Shown: positions 44,716 to 56,722 of the stretch, one piece after another
Position numbering within the stretch: the first letter of the stretch is position 1
Layout: each line of letters begins with the position of its first letter
Source of the DNA: Actinocatenispora comari
GTDB taxonomy: Bacteria; Actinomycetota; Actinomycetes; Mycobacteriales; Micromonosporaceae
Assembly: GCF_017312725.1 (NCBI RefSeq)
Contig: NZ_BOPO01000146.1
Location: forward strand, 1 to 64,000
Reading direction: 5' to 3'
Length of the DNA stretch: 64,000 bases
Notes under the pieces: model-generated
Database searches by the model: none
Told to the model about the DNA's origin: nothing
What the model saw: only the letters and a program-made list of their open reading frames with translations
Position numbers and translations under genes: made by a program

Positions 44716-47700
44716 ATGAATCGCCGTTCGGCGACGGATCCTTCGACGGCCGGGGCAGGCCGGACCGGAGCGGACGAGACGTCGGAGGGGGCCGATCCGA
44801 TCGGCTCGGATCTTCCGACCGGGCGCGAGGCGGCGCCACCGACGGCGGGTGAGCCGACCGGCACGGGCCTGGACGAGGCGGCCGACGACGCCGCGCTGGC
44901 CGAGGCGGTGGAGAACCGCGAGGCGCTGCTCGCCGAGGCGGCCGGCCTGGCCGCCGCCGAGCCCGCGGCCGGCACCACCCCGGACGAGATGGCCGACCTG
45001 GTCCGGCTGTACTGGCGGCTGGTGCCGGACGAGGAGCTGGTCGGCCGCACCGGCGCCGAGCTGTACGAGACGACCTGCCGGCACCGCACGCTCGCGCAGC
45101 GGCGCAGCAGCGGTGCGCCGCGGGTCGAGCTGCGCAACCCGGACGACAGCGGGCACACGGTGCTGTCCGTGGTGACCGACGACATGGCGTTCCTGGTCGA
45201 CTCGGTGACCGCCGCGCTGGTCGCGCACGACCTGGAGATCCACCTGGTGGTGCACCCGCAGGTGGTGGTGCGCCGGGACGCCGCGGGCGAGCTGGTGGCG
45301 GTGCTGCCGCGGCTGGAGGCCGACCAGGCCGGCCCGGACGACACGGTGGAGAGCTGGATGACCTTCGAGGTCGACCGGCAGCAGGACGAGGCGGCGCTGG
45401 CGTCGCTGTCGGCCGACATCGAGCGGGTGCTCACCGACGTCCGGGAGGTCTCCGAGGACTGGCCGGACATGGTCGAGAAGGCCCGGCAGCTCGCCGGTGC
45501 GCTGCGCACCGCCCAGCTTCCGGTGCCGGACAAGGACATCGAGGACGCGGTCGAGCTGCTACAGTGGCTGGCCGACGACCACTTCACCTTCCTCGGCTAC
45601 CGCGAGTACCAGCTGGCGCAGCGGGACGGCGAGCAGTTGCTGGCGCCGGTGGACGGCAGCGGGCTGGGCATCCTGCGCGGCACGCCGGGCAAGCCGCGCA
45701 GCCTGTCGTCGATGGCGCCGGAGGCGGAGGCGAAGGCGCTGGAGCAACGGCTGCTGACGATCACCAAGGCGAACTCGCGGGCCACCGTGCACCGCAACGC
45801 CTACCTGGACTACATCGGCATCAAGACGTTCGACGGTGCCGGCAACGTGGTGGGGGAGAAGCGGTTCCTCGGCCTGTTCACCTCCGCCGCGTACGTGCAG
45901 TCGACCCGGCAGCTGCCGGTGGTGCGGCGCAAGGTGTCGGAGGTGCTGCGCCGGTCCGGGCTGTCGCCGCGCAGCCACTCCGGCCGCGACCTGATGGAGA
46001 TCCTGGAGACCTACCCGCGCGACGAGCTGTTCCAGATCTCCACCGAGGAGCTCTACCGCACGGTGATGGGCGTGCTGCGGTTGGCCGGCCGCCGGCAGCT
46101 GCGGCTGTTCGTGCGCCGCGACGCGTACGGGCGGTTCATCTCCTGCCTGGTCTTCCTGCCGCGGGACCGGTTCTCCACCCGCAACCGGCTGCGCATCCAG
46201 CAGATCCTGATGGACCGGCTCAACGGTGTCGGGCTGGACTACTCGACCCGGGTCACCGAGGGGCAGCTGGCCCGCATCCACGTCACCGTGCGCACCGACC
46301 CGACCAACCCGCCCGGTGAGCTGGACGTGGAGGCGATCCAGCACGAGCTGGCCGACGCGACCCGGTTGTGGGAGGACGACTTCCGGCTGGTGCTGGGGGC
46401 CAAGCTCGGCGACGAGCAGTCCCGCTACCTGTACGAGCGGTACGCGTCGGCGTTGCCGCAGACCTACAAGGACGAGCACACGCCGTACGAGGCGTCGAAG
46501 GACCTGGCGAAGCTGGAGCTGCTGGACGAGCCGGGCGAGCTCGCGATGCACCTGTACCGGCGCCGCAAGAACGACGATGACCTGCGGTTCAAGGTGTTCC
46601 GGCTCGGTGAGCCGATGATGCTCTCGGCGCTGCTGCCGGTGCTGCACTCGCTCGGGGTGGCGGTCGCCGACGAGCGGCCGTACGAGATCCGGCGCGCCGA
46701 CGGCACGATCTACCTGTACGACTTCGGGTTGCGGCCGCCGGCCGACGCGCTGGACATGTCCCAGGTGCGGGCCAAGGTGGAGAACGCGTTCTCCGCCGCC
46801 TGGCGCGGTGAGTCCGAAGTGGACGGTCTGAACCAGCTGGTGCTGCGGGCCGGCCTGACCTGGCGCCAGATCGTCATCCTCCGGCTGTACGTGAAGTACC
46901 TGCGGCAGGCCGGCACGGTGTTCAGCCAGGAGTACATCCAGGACACCATCGTGGCCTACCCGGGCGTCGCGACGCTGCTGGTGGCGCTGTTCGAGACCCG
47001 GTTCGATCCGCGCATCCAGCTGTCCGACGACGCGCGCGCCGAGCACGGCCAGCACCTGATCGAGGCGATCACCGCGCAACTGGACGAGGTGGCCAGCCTG
47101 GAGGCCGACCGGATCCTGCGCAACCTGCTGACGCTGATCGAGGCGACCCTGCGCACCAGCTTCTTCCAGCGCAGCCCGGGCCGGCCCAAGTCGTACGTGG
47201 CGGTCAAGCTCGACCCGCAGCGGTTGTCGATGCTGCCAAAGCCGCGCCCCCGGTTCGAGATCTTCGTGTACTCGCCCCGGTTCGAGGGCGTGCACCTGCG
47301 GTTCGGCGCGGTGGCCCGCGGTGGGCTGCGCTGGTCGGACCGCCGGGAGGACTTCCGCACCGAGATCCTGGGCCTGGTCAAGGCGCAGATGGTGAAGAAC
47401 GCGGTGATCGTGCCGGTCGGCGCGAAGGGCGGCTTCGTGCTCAAGCAGGCGCCGCCGGCGAGTGACCGGGAAGCCTTCCAGGCCGAGGGCGTCGCCTGCT
47501 ACCAGATGTTCATCTCGGCGCTGCTGGACATCACCGACAACATCGACCCGTCCGGTGCGGTGGTGCACCCGGCCGACGTGGTGCGCCAGGACGGCGACGA
47601 CACCTACCTGGTGGTGGCCGCCGACAAGGGCACCGCGACGTTCTCCGACATCGCCAACCAGATCGCCACCGACTACGGCTACTGGCTCGGTGACGCGTTC

Positions 47701-49737
47701 GCCTCCGGCGGCTCGGTCGGCTACGACCACAAGAAGATGGGCATCACCGCGCGCGGTGCCTGGGAGTCGGTCAAGTACCACTTCCGGGAGGCCGGTACGG
47801 ACTGCCAGACCGAGCCGTTCACCGCGGTCGGCGTCGGCGACATGTCCGGCGACGTGTTCGGCAACGGGATGCTGTGCAGCGAGACGACCCGGCTGATCGC
47901 CGCGTTCGACCACCGGCACATCTTCCTGGATCCGGACCCGGACCCGGCCCGCTCGTACGCGGAGCGGCGGCGGATGTTCGACCTGCCGCGGTCCAGCTGG
48001 GCCGACTACGACACGTCGACGATCTCGGCCGGTGGCGGGGTGTGGCCGCGTACCGCGAAGTCGATCCCGATCTCGGGTCCGGCCCGGGCCGCGCTGGGGC
48101 TGGCCGACGACGTGACCTCGCTGTCGCCGCCGGAGCTGATCCGGGCGATCCTGCTGGCACCGGTCGACCTGCTGTGGAACGGCGGCATCGGGACCTACGT
48201 CAAGGCCCGCACCGAGAACAACGCCGAGGTCGGCGACAAGGCCAACGACGCGGTCCGGGTCGACGGCGGCCAGCTGCGCTGCAAGATCGTCGGCGAGGGC
48301 GGCAACCTGGGCTGCACCCAGCTCGGCCGGGTCGAGTTCGCCGCCGCCGGTGGCCGGATCAACACCGACTTCATCGACAACTCGGCCGGGGTGGACACCT
48401 CCGACCACGAGGTGAACATCAAGGTGCTGCTCAACCGGGCGAAGGCGGCCGGTGAGCTGACCGAGGACGAGCGCCGGCAGGTGCTCGCCAGCATGACCGA
48501 CGAGATCGGCGAGCACGTCCTGCTCGACAACTACGACCAGAACACCGCGCTGGGCTGCGCCCGCGCCCAGGCGTACCCGCTGCTGCCGGTGCACCGGCGG
48601 CTGATCACCGACCTGGAGCGGTCCGGCCGGCTGGACCGGGTGCTGGAGGGGCTGCCGACCGACGAGGAGCTCGCCGCCCGGGACAAGCAGAACCTCGGGC
48701 TGTACTCGCCGGAGTTCTGCGTGATCCTCGCCTACGTGAAGATCGCGCTGGAGGACGAGCTGCTCGACTCCACCCTGCCGGACGAACCGTGGACCGCGCA
48801 GACGCTGGTCGACTACTTCCCGACCGCGCTGCGCGAGCGCTACGCCGACCAGATGGCCGAGCACCCGCTGCACCGCGAGATCGTCACCACGCTGCTGGTC
48901 AACGAGACCGTCAACCGCGGCGGCATCTCGTTCGTGTACCGGGCGATGGAGGAGACCGGCGCGAGCGCCGCCGAGGTGCTGCGGGCGTTCGTGATCACCC
49001 GGGACGTGTTCGGGCTGGCGCCGCTGTGGCGCGAGCTGGAGGCGCTGGACAACACGGTGCCGGCGGCGGCGCAGATCGACGCGCTGCTGCGTACCCGCCG
49101 GGCGTTGGACCGGGCGGTGCGCTGGATCCTGCAGAACCGGCGCAGCCCGCTGGCGGTACCGGACGAGATCGAGCGGTTCGCGCCCGGGATGGCCGAGCTG
49201 CTGCCGAAGATCGGCGACCTCTACCGCGGTGCCGAGCAGGAGGCGTACGCCCGGCACCGTGACGAGCTCGTCGCCGAGGGCGTACCGGCCGACCTCGCCG
49301 ACCGGGCCACCCGGGTGCTGTGGGGCTTCGGCCTGCTCGACGTGGTCGAGGTGGGGCACGCGACCGGCCGGCCGCTGGCGGAGATCGCGGACGTCTACTA
49401 CGCGATGTCGGAGCGGTTCCGGGTGGACGAGCTGCTGGACAAGATCTCCAACCTGCCCCGGCACGACCGGTGGCAGACCCAGGCCCGGCAGGCGCTGCGC
49501 TACGACCTGTACGCGGCACTCGCGGCGCTGACCGCCGAGGCGCTGGCGGCGACCGACGAGTCGCTGCCGGCCACCGAACGGGTCGACGCGTGGGCGCAGC
49601 AGAACGCCACCCCGATCGGCCGGGCGCTGTCGGCGATCGGCGAGTTCCAGGGCACCAGCTCGGATCTCGCCGCGCTGTCGGTGCTGCTGCGGCAGATCCG
49701 TACCGTGGTGCGCACCTCGGCGCTCGCCGCGAACTGA
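44716..49737 (+). CDS. NAD-specific glutamate dehydrogenase (GDH-180 class)
   Basis: This 1673-residue enzyme oxidises glutamate to 2-oxoglutarate with NAD. Very large size, N-terminal ACT-like region and the signature GGLRWSDRREDFRTEILG (about 870) with VPVGAKGGFV (about 897) place it in the Bac_GDH family first described in Streptomyces clavuligerus. The NAD-binding part lies near 1100-1250 (NGGIGTYVKARTEN, GEGGNLGCTQLGR). ATG 44716 has GGGGAG nine bases upstream; an ATG at 44677 in frame is an alternative. It is a stand-alone gene with a 250-base upstream region of no clear content. Confidence 0.93.
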   Translation: MNRRSATDPSTAGAGRTGADETSEGADPIGSDLPTGREAAPPTAGEPTGTGLDEAADDAALAEAVENREALLAEAAGLAAAEPAAGTTPDEMADLVRLYWRLVPDEELVGRTGAELYETTCRHRTLAQRRSSGAPRVELRNPDDSGHTVLSVVTDDMAFLVDSVTAALVAHDLEIHLVVHPQVVVRRDAAGELVAVLPRLEADQAGPDDTVESWMTFEVDRQQDEAALASLSADIERVLTDVREVSEDWPDMVEKARQLAGALRTAQLPVPDKDIEDAVELLQWLADDHFTFLGYREYQLAQRDGEQLLAPVDGSGLGILRGTPGKPRSLSSMAPEAEAKALEQRLLTITKANSRATVHRNAYLDYIGIKTFDGAGNVVGEKRFLGLFTSAAYVQSTRQLPVVRRKVSEVLRRSGLSPRSHSGRDLMEILETYPRDELFQISTEELYRTVMGVLRLAGRRQLRLFVRRDAYGRFISCLVFLPRDRFSTRNRLRIQQILMDRLNGVGLDYSTRVTEGQLARIHVTVRTDPTNPPGELDVEAIQHELADATRLWEDDFRLVLGAKLGDEQSRYLYERYASALPQTYKDEHTPYEASKDLAKLELLDEPGELAMHLYRRRKNDDDLRFKVFRLGEPMMLSALLPVLHSLGVAVADERPYEIRRADGTIYLYDFGLRPPADALDMSQVRAKVENAFSAAWRGESEVDGLNQLVLRAGLTWRQIVILRLYVKYLRQAGTVFSQEYIQDTIVAYPGVATLLVALFETRFDPRIQLSDDARAEHGQHLIEAITAQLDEVASLEADRILRNLLTLIEATLRTSFFQRSPGRPKSYVAVKLDPQRLSMLPKPRPRFEIFVYSPRFEGVHLRFGAVARGGLRWSDRREDFRTEILGLVKAQMVKNAVIVPVGAKGGFVLKQAPPASDREAFQAEGVACYQMFISALLDITDNIDPSGAVVHPADVVRQDGDDTYLVVAADKGTATFSDIANQIATDYGYWLGDAFASGGSVGYDHKKMGITARGAWESVKYHFREAGTDCQTEPFTAVGVGDMSGDVFGNGMLCSETTRLIAAFDHRHIFLDPDPDPARSYAERRRMFDLPRSSWADYDTSTISAGGGVWPRTAKSIPISGPARAALGLADDVTSLSPPELIRAILLAPVDLLWNGGIGTYVKARTENNAEVGDKANDAVRVDGGQLRCKIVGEGGNLGCTQLGRVEFAAAGGRINTDFIDNSAGVDTSDHEVNIKVLLNRAKAAGELTEDERRQVLASMTDEIGEHVLLDNYDQNTALGCARAQAYPLLPVHRRLITDLERSGRLDRVLEGLPTDEELAARDKQNLGLYSPEFCVILAYVKIALEDELLDSTLPDEPWTAQTLVDYFPTALRERYADQMAEHPLHREIVTTLLVNETVNRGGISFVYRAMEETGASAAEVLRAFVITRDVFGLAPLWRELEALDNTVPAAAQIDALLRTRRALDRAVRWILQNRRSPLAVPDEIERFAPGMAELLPKIGDLYRGAEQEAYARHRDELVAEGVPADLADRATRVLWGFGLLDVVEVGHATGRPLAEIADVYYAMSERFRVDELLDKISNLPRHDRWQTQARQALRYDLYAALAALTAEALAATDESLPATERVDAWAQQNATPIGRALSAIGEFQGTSSDLAALSVLLRQIRTVVRTSALAAN

Positions 49738-49905
49738 TCGGTTCCGTCTCGGCGTTCCCGACCGGCCGCAGCCGGGGGCGCCGGGACGGGTAGCTCCAGT
49801 CCGGGACGGGCACCGACGCAGGGCTCCGCGATGCGTCGGGCCCGGCGCGGTGACTGGGGGAGAATCCCGGACGCGCCGCCCCCGGCGGTGCGGCATCCTG
49901 GAGGG

Positions 49906-50580
49906 ATGCGCGGCGAAGTGGGCCCGATCGACGAGTACGTGCGTGCGCTGACCGCGGCGCTGCCCGGCCCGGCGCGGGCCCGGGCGAGCCTGGTCGGCGA
50001 GGCCCGGGACGGCCTGGTCGACGCGGCCGCCGCGTACCGGGAGGCCGGCTACCCGGAGTGGCAGGCCGAGCAGCTGGCGGTCGCCGACTTCGGCACCGTC
50101 CGCGAGCTGGCCGGCGAGTACCGCACCGAGCTGGCGCTGTCGCAGGGCCGCCGCACGCTGCTGCTGACCGCGGCGGTGCAGCTCAACGTGTGGCTGTTCT
50201 CCGAGGTGTCCTGGCGGCTGGGGGAGCACCAGCTGTGGTCGGGCGCGGCGCCGTCCGCGGGGTACCGGCTGCTGGCCCGGACGGTGGACGCGCTGCAGCT
50301 GATCCCGGCCGGGCTGGCGCTGTGCGCGGTGCTGGTCGCGTTCACCTACGGCCAGCGGGTGCTGCCCCGCCCCGACCTGCTGGCCCGCGCCTCCGGCGTC
50401 TTCGGGTTCGGCGTCGCGGCGACGATGCTGGTCTCCTGCGCGGTGATGTCGGTGGCCACGCCGGGCCTGGCGGGCGTCGGTCCGGTGACCACGTCGGTGC
50501 TGGCGGCCGCGGTGCCGGCCGGGCTGATCGCCTGGAGCGCCCGCCGCTCGTTCGTCGCCGCCGCACCGCTTCCGGCCTGA
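49906..50580 (+). CDS. Permease-prefix-domain membrane protein
   Basis: This 224-residue protein starts with a helical domain (about 1-70: IDEYVRALTAALPGP, ARARASLVGEARDGL, EWQAEQLAVADFG) like the permease-prefix or HAAS domain and has four hydrophobic helices (about 83-105, 130-150, 165-185, 190-215). Such proteins usually accompany PadR regulators, as here: a padR gene converges on it 23 bases away. ATG 49906 is preceded by GGAGGG. Function unknown. Confidence 0.78.
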   Translation: MRGEVGPIDEYVRALTAALPGPARARASLVGEARDGLVDAAAAYREAGYPEWQAEQLAVADFGTVRELAGEYRTELALSQGRRTLLLTAAVQLNVWLFSEVSWRLGEHQLWSGAAPSAGYRLLARTVDALQLIPAGLALCAVLVAFTYGQRVLPRPDLLARASGVFGFGVAATMLVSCAVMSVATPGLAGVGPVTTSVLAAAVPAGLIAWSARRSFVAAAPLPA

Positions 50581-50602
50581 CTCCCGGCGGTGGCGCGGTC
50601 GG

Positions 50603-50923
50603 TCAGCTGGTGCCGAGGACGCCTTCGATGACGGCGCTGAAGTCGCGCCAGTCGGCCCGCTCGGCGGCGAGGAAGCGGCTGCCGGCGTCGGTGATCCAGT
50701 AGGTGCGGCGCTGGCGGCCGGCCACCGTCGCCCACTCGCTGCGCAGGTAGCCGGCCCGCTCCAGCCGGCGCAGCGCCGGGTAGAGGGTGCCGGTGGGCAT
50801 GCTGACGGCGCCGCCGCTGCGCGCGGACAGCGCCTCGGCGATCGCGTACCCGTGCCGGGGGCCGTCGTCGAGGACGGCGAGCACCAGCGCGTCGAGGTGC
50901 CCGCGAAGCCGGTCCGCCTTCAT
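50603..50923 (-). CDS. PadR-family transcriptional regulator
   Basis: This 106-residue protein has the PadR winged helix: LDALVLAVLDDGPRHGYAIAE, MPTGTLYPALRRLERAGYL and RRTYWITDAG. PadR proteins are phenolic- or drug-responsive repressors. It is divergent from cydABDC; the 121-base region between them holds two CTACAYGTAG sites on the cydA promoter, so cyd repression by this protein is plausible. It is convergent with a permease-prefix gene, the more usual PadR partner. Confidence 0.88.
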   Translation of the reverse strand: MKADRLRGHLDALVLAVLDDGPRHGYAIAEALSARSGGAVSMPTGTLYPALRRLERAGYLRSEWATVAGRQRRTYWITDAGSRFLAAERADWRDFSAVIEGVLGTS

Positions 50924-50981
50924 GCCGTCAACCTACCCATCCGCCGATCCCGGCGCCCACCACCTCAGGGTCATCTCGGGG

Positions 50982-51021
50982 TTGCATGTCGACCCTCTAC
51001 ATGTAGCGTGTCTACACGTAG
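50982..51021 (+). promoter_or_regulatory. cydA promoter with tandem CTACAYGTAG sites
   Basis: TTGCAT (50982-50987) and TAGCGT (51004-51009), 16 bases apart, fit an actinobacterial promoter. The palindrome CTACATGTAG (50997-51006) overlaps the -10, and CTACACGTAG (51012-51021) lies 15 bases further on. Two sites around the start of transcription suggest repression; the divergent padR gene is the nearest candidate. Confidence 0.5.
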
Positions 51022-51044
51022 GTCGTCAACCCATGGGAGGGCTC

Positions 51045-52271
51045 GTGACCGCCGTCGACCTGGCGCGGGTGCAGTTCGCGCTCACCGCGAACGTGCACTT
51101 CCTGTTCGTGGTGCTGACCCTCGGCCTGACGCCGATGATCGCGATCATGCAGACCCGGTACGTGCTGACCGGCCGGGCCGTGCACCTGACCATGACGCGC
51201 TACTGGGGCCAGCTCTACGTGGTCAACTACGGCCTGGGCATCGTCACCGGGCTGGTGATGGAGTTCCAGTTCGGCCTGGCCTGGACAGGGGTCAACCGGG
51301 TCGCCGGGCAGGTGTTCGGCGCGCCGCTGGCGCTGGAGACGATCATCGCGTTCTTCGCCGAGGCGACCTTCCTCGGCATCTGGATCTTCGGCTGGGGCAC
51401 CCTGCCGAAGGTCGTGCACCTGGTCTCGTTCTACCTGGTCACGATCACCGCGTACGCCTCGGCGGTGTTCGTCATGGTGGCCAACGGCTTCCTGCAACAC
51501 CCGGTCGGGTACGTGCTGCGCGACGGCACCGCGCGCGTCACCGACCTGCGCGCGCTGTTCGGCAACCCGGAGGCGGTCGGTGCGCTGCGCCACCTGGTAC
51601 CGGCGGCGCTGATGCTCGGCGGCATGGTCGTCGCCGGGATCAGCGCCTGGCAGCTGCGCCGGCGCCCGGACGACACCGACGTGTTCCTGCGCTCGCTGCG
51701 GATCGGCGTGCTGGTCGGCCTCGCCGGAGCCTTCTTCACCTTCCTGTACGGCTGGGCGCAGCTGGACTACCTGCGTACCGACCAGCCCGGCAAGGTCGAC
51801 GCGATCATGGCGTCGAAGGGCACCGGGACGGTCACCGACCGGCCGCCGGGCTGGATCTCGGTGCCGTTCTCGATCATGCAGCAGTTCGGCGAGTACTCCA
51901 CCTACCTCGGGCTGTTCCTGCTGCCGTTCCTGGTCCGCCGCTGGATCGTGCGCCGGCGGCTCCTGCTTTCGGTGATGACCTGGTGGATCCCGCTGCCGTT
52001 CGTCGCCGTGGTCTGCGGCTGGCTGGTGCGCGAGGTCGGCCGGCAGCCCTGGGCCGTCTACGGCGTGCTGCGCACCGCGGACGCCACCTCGCTGCCGACC
52101 GGCCAGGTCGCGGTGTCGCTCGCCGTGTTCGGCGTCGTCGTGGTCGGCCTCGCGGTGACGAACTGGCTGGTACTGCTGATGCTCGCGCGACGTGGCCCGC
52201 ACCGGCTGGCGCTGGGCCGGGTGCTCGGCGACGACGAGCCGGTCGCCGCGGCCGAACCGGCCGTGGTGTGA
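51045..52271 (+). CDS. cydA: Cytochrome bd oxidase subunit I
   Basis: This 408-residue quinol oxidase subunit has heme ligands at the expected places: His18 (E. coli His19), Glu98 and Glu106 (E. coli 99 and 107) in LALETIIAFFAEATFLG. The GRQPWAVYGVLRT motif of CydA is intact. It lacks the long Q-loop insert, as in other Gram-positive CydA proteins of about 410 residues. GTG 51045 puts the ligands one residue off E. coli and has GGGAGG four bases upstream; ATG 51033 overlaps that site. Confidence 0.95.
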   Translation: MTAVDLARVQFALTANVHFLFVVLTLGLTPMIAIMQTRYVLTGRAVHLTMTRYWGQLYVVNYGLGIVTGLVMEFQFGLAWTGVNRVAGQVFGAPLALETIIAFFAEATFLGIWIFGWGTLPKVVHLVSFYLVTITAYASAVFVMVANGFLQHPVGYVLRDGTARVTDLRALFGNPEAVGALRHLVPAALMLGGMVVAGISAWQLRRRPDDTDVFLRSLRIGVLVGLAGAFFTFLYGWAQLDYLRTDQPGKVDAIMASKGTGTVTDRPPGWISVPFSIMQQFGEYSTYLGLFLLPFLVRRWIVRRRLLLSVMTWWIPLPFVAVVCGWLVREVGRQPWAVYGVLRTADATSLPTGQVAVSLAVFGVVVVGLAVTNWLVLLMLARRGPHRLALGRVLGDDEPVAAAEPAVV

Positions 52272-52284
52272 GAGGGGACGAGAG

Positions 52285-53219
52285 ATGGACGTTGCGCTGA
52301 CCGCGGTGTTGCTGCTGTTGGTGGCCGGCTGGTTCGTGCTCGACGGGTACGGGCTGGGGACCGGGATCCTGCTGCACCGGCTGGCGCCGCCGGGCTGGTC
52401 GCGCCGGCGGGTCCTGACCGGTGTCGGCCCGGTGCTGCTGGCCAACGAGATGTGGCTGGTCGCCGCCGCCGGGCTGGTGGCCGGCGCGTTCCCGGCCGCC
52501 GAGCGGGTACTGGCCGACGCCTGGCCGGCGGTGGTCCCGGGCCTGGCGGCCTGGGTGCTGCGCGACGCCGGCCTGTGGCTGCGGAGCCGTCGCGACGCGG
52601 TCCGCTGGCGCCGCTGCTGGGAGGGCGCGTACGCGCTGGGCAGCCTGGTGTTCGCGGCCTGCTGGGGGCTGCTGCTCGGCGGCCTCGCCCTCGGCCTGCC
52701 GACCGCGCTCGGCCTGACCGACCCGGCCACCGCCTGGTTCGGCCCGGCGTGCGCGGTGACGGTGGTCGGCGTGCTCGCCACGCACGGCGCCACGGTCACC
52801 GCGGTCCGGGTGCCGTCGGCCGCCGACCGCGCGGTACGGCTGGCCGATCGGCTGGCGCTGCCCGCCGCCGTGACCACCCTGCTGGTGACGCTCGCCGGCC
52901 TGGCCCTGCCCGCGGTACGCGCCCAGCTCGCGCCGCCCGCCGCCCTCGTGCTGCTCGCCCCGCTCGGGCTGCTGTTCGCCCGCCGCGCGCTGCGGCACGG
53001 GCGGCGTCGGCGGGCCGTCGCCGGTACCGGAGTCGCCGCCGCGGCGCCGGCGCTGGCCGTACTCGGCTGCGCGGCCCCGCACCTGGTCGCGATCGCCGGC
53101 GACTCGACGGTGGTGGCGGTGCTGCTGCTCGCCGCGGTACCGGTGGTGCTCGCCCACCAGGGACTGCTGTGGTGGCTGTTCCGGCGCCCGGTCACCGACC
53201 GCACGGTCGCGTTCTTCTG

Positions 53220-53220
<1 letters not shown>
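52285..53220 (+). CDS. cydB: Cytochrome bd oxidase subunit II
   Basis: This 311-residue partner of CydA has eight to nine hydrophobic helices and the CydB opening VAGWFVLDGYGLGTGILL, with NEMWLVAAAG in the second helix. It is 13 bases after cydA with GAGAGGGG upstream. It ends in TGATG, sharing one base with the cydD start. CydAB reduces O2 with quinol at high affinity and is usually induced at low oxygen. Confidence 0.94.
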
Positions 53221-55054
<1,834 letters not shown>

Positions 55055-55058
<4 letters not shown>

Positions 55059-56722
55059 CGGGATCCGTGGTGGGACAAGGGAAGAGCGCGGGTGGTGTGT
55101 TGCGCGCGGTGTGGTGGCCGGTGGCGCTCGCCGCGGCGGCCGGCGCCGGTGCGGAGCTCGCCGGTACCGCGCTGCTCGCGACCGCGGCCTGGCTGCTGGC
55201 GCGGGCGGCACAGCAGCCGGGACTCGCGGCGCTGGCGGTGGCGATCGTCGCGGTCCGCGCCTTCGCGCTGCTGCGCGGCACCCTGCGGTATGCCGAGCGG
55301 CTCACCGGGCACCGTGCGGCGCTGCGGGCGCTGGCCCGGCTGCGCGAACGGGTGTACGCGGCGCTCGTGCCGCTGGCGCCCGGCGGCCTGCCCGGGTGGC
55401 GCCGGGCGCAGCTGCTGCACCGGATGGTCACCGACACCGAGGCGGTGCAGGATCTCGTGGTCCGCTGCCTCGTCCCGGCTGCCGGCGCGGCGCTCGCCGG
55501 CGGGCTGGGCCTGGTCGTGCTGGCGGCGCTGTCCCCATCGTCGGTGCCGCCGCTGCTGGCCGCGCTCGTCGGGACCGGCCTGGTGCTGCCGGCGTGCGCC
55601 GGCCGGCACCGACGCCGTACCGCCGGCGCCGACGACACCGCGGTGGCGGTGACCGCCACCGATCTGCTGGACGGTGCGGCCGAACTCGCCGCGTACGGCG
55701 CGGAGCCGGCCGCGCTCGCCGCCGCGGATGCCGCGCACGCCGACCGCGCCGGCCGGGAACGCACCGAGGCGCGGGTGGCCGGCCTGCTCACCGCGGTCGG
55801 CATCGCCCTGCAGGGCCTCGCCGCCGCGTCCGCGACGGTACTGGCCACGCGGGCCGGCGGACCGGCCGTCGCGGTGGTCGCGCTGACCACCCTGGTGGCG
55901 CTGGAACCGTCGCTGGCCCTCCCGGTGGCCGCCCGCCGGCTCGTCGACGCGCGGGCAGCGCTGCGCCGGGTCCGCGCGGTACTCGCCGCACCGGCGCCGG
56001 TGGCGGAGCCGGCCACGCCGCTGCCGGTACCGGCCGGGCCGGTCGAGATCACCATCCGCGACCTGCGGGTGCGCTACGCCGACGACCGGGCGCCGGCACT
56101 GGACGGGGTGAGCGTCGACGTCCGGCCCGGCAGCCGGCTGGTCGTGACCGGGCCGAGCGGGTCGGGCAAGAGCACCCTGCTCGCGGCGCTGCGCCGGTTC
56201 GTCGCGCCGGCGGCCGGCACGATCCGGCTCGACGGCACCCCGCTCGACGCGTACGCCGGGGTCGACGTGCGGCGGCTGATCGGCGGCGTCGGCGAGGAGG
56301 CGTACCTGTTCGACACCACGCTCGCCGCGAACCTGCGGCTCGGCGACCCGGACGCGACCGACGACCAGCTCCGGGCGGTACTGCGCCGGGTCGGCCTGGG
56401 TGACCGGTTCGCCGGCGAGCTGGCCACCGAACTCGGCCAGGACGGCAGCACCCTGTCGGGTGGCGAGCGGCAACGCGTGCTGCTGGCCCGGGCGCTGCTC
56501 GCCGACCCGCAGGTACTGCTGCTGGACGAGCCAACCGAGGGGCTGCCCGCCGCCGACGCGGACCGGTTGCTGCGCGACCTGCTGACCGCGACCGCCGGCC
56601 GGACCACAATCCTGGTCAGCCACGACCCGGCCGCCCGCGCCCACGCCGACCAGCTGCTCGACCTCGGCGCGGCGGTGGGGCCGCGTCAGATCAGTCGCTC
56701 GTGTCGCGGCGCAGCTTCTTGA
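55055..56722 (+). CDS. cydC: ABC exporter CydC
   Basis: This 555-residue partner of CydD has six helices (about 15-290) and an ATPase with Walker A GPSGSGKST, signature LSGGERQR and Walker B VLLLDEPTEGLP. The ATG overlaps the cydD stop as ATGA. The last 32 bases of the gene overlap the 3' end of arfB on the other strand. CydDC exports cysteine or glutathione for bd assembly. Confidence 0.92.

Noticed and set aside
45559-50229. Open frame of 1556 codons on the minus strand opposite the glutamate dehydrogenase gene
   Set aside because: It is rich in Arg, Gln, Val and Gly as expected for the antisense of a GC-rich gene, has no motif, and the opposite strand encodes a complete, recognisable enzyme.
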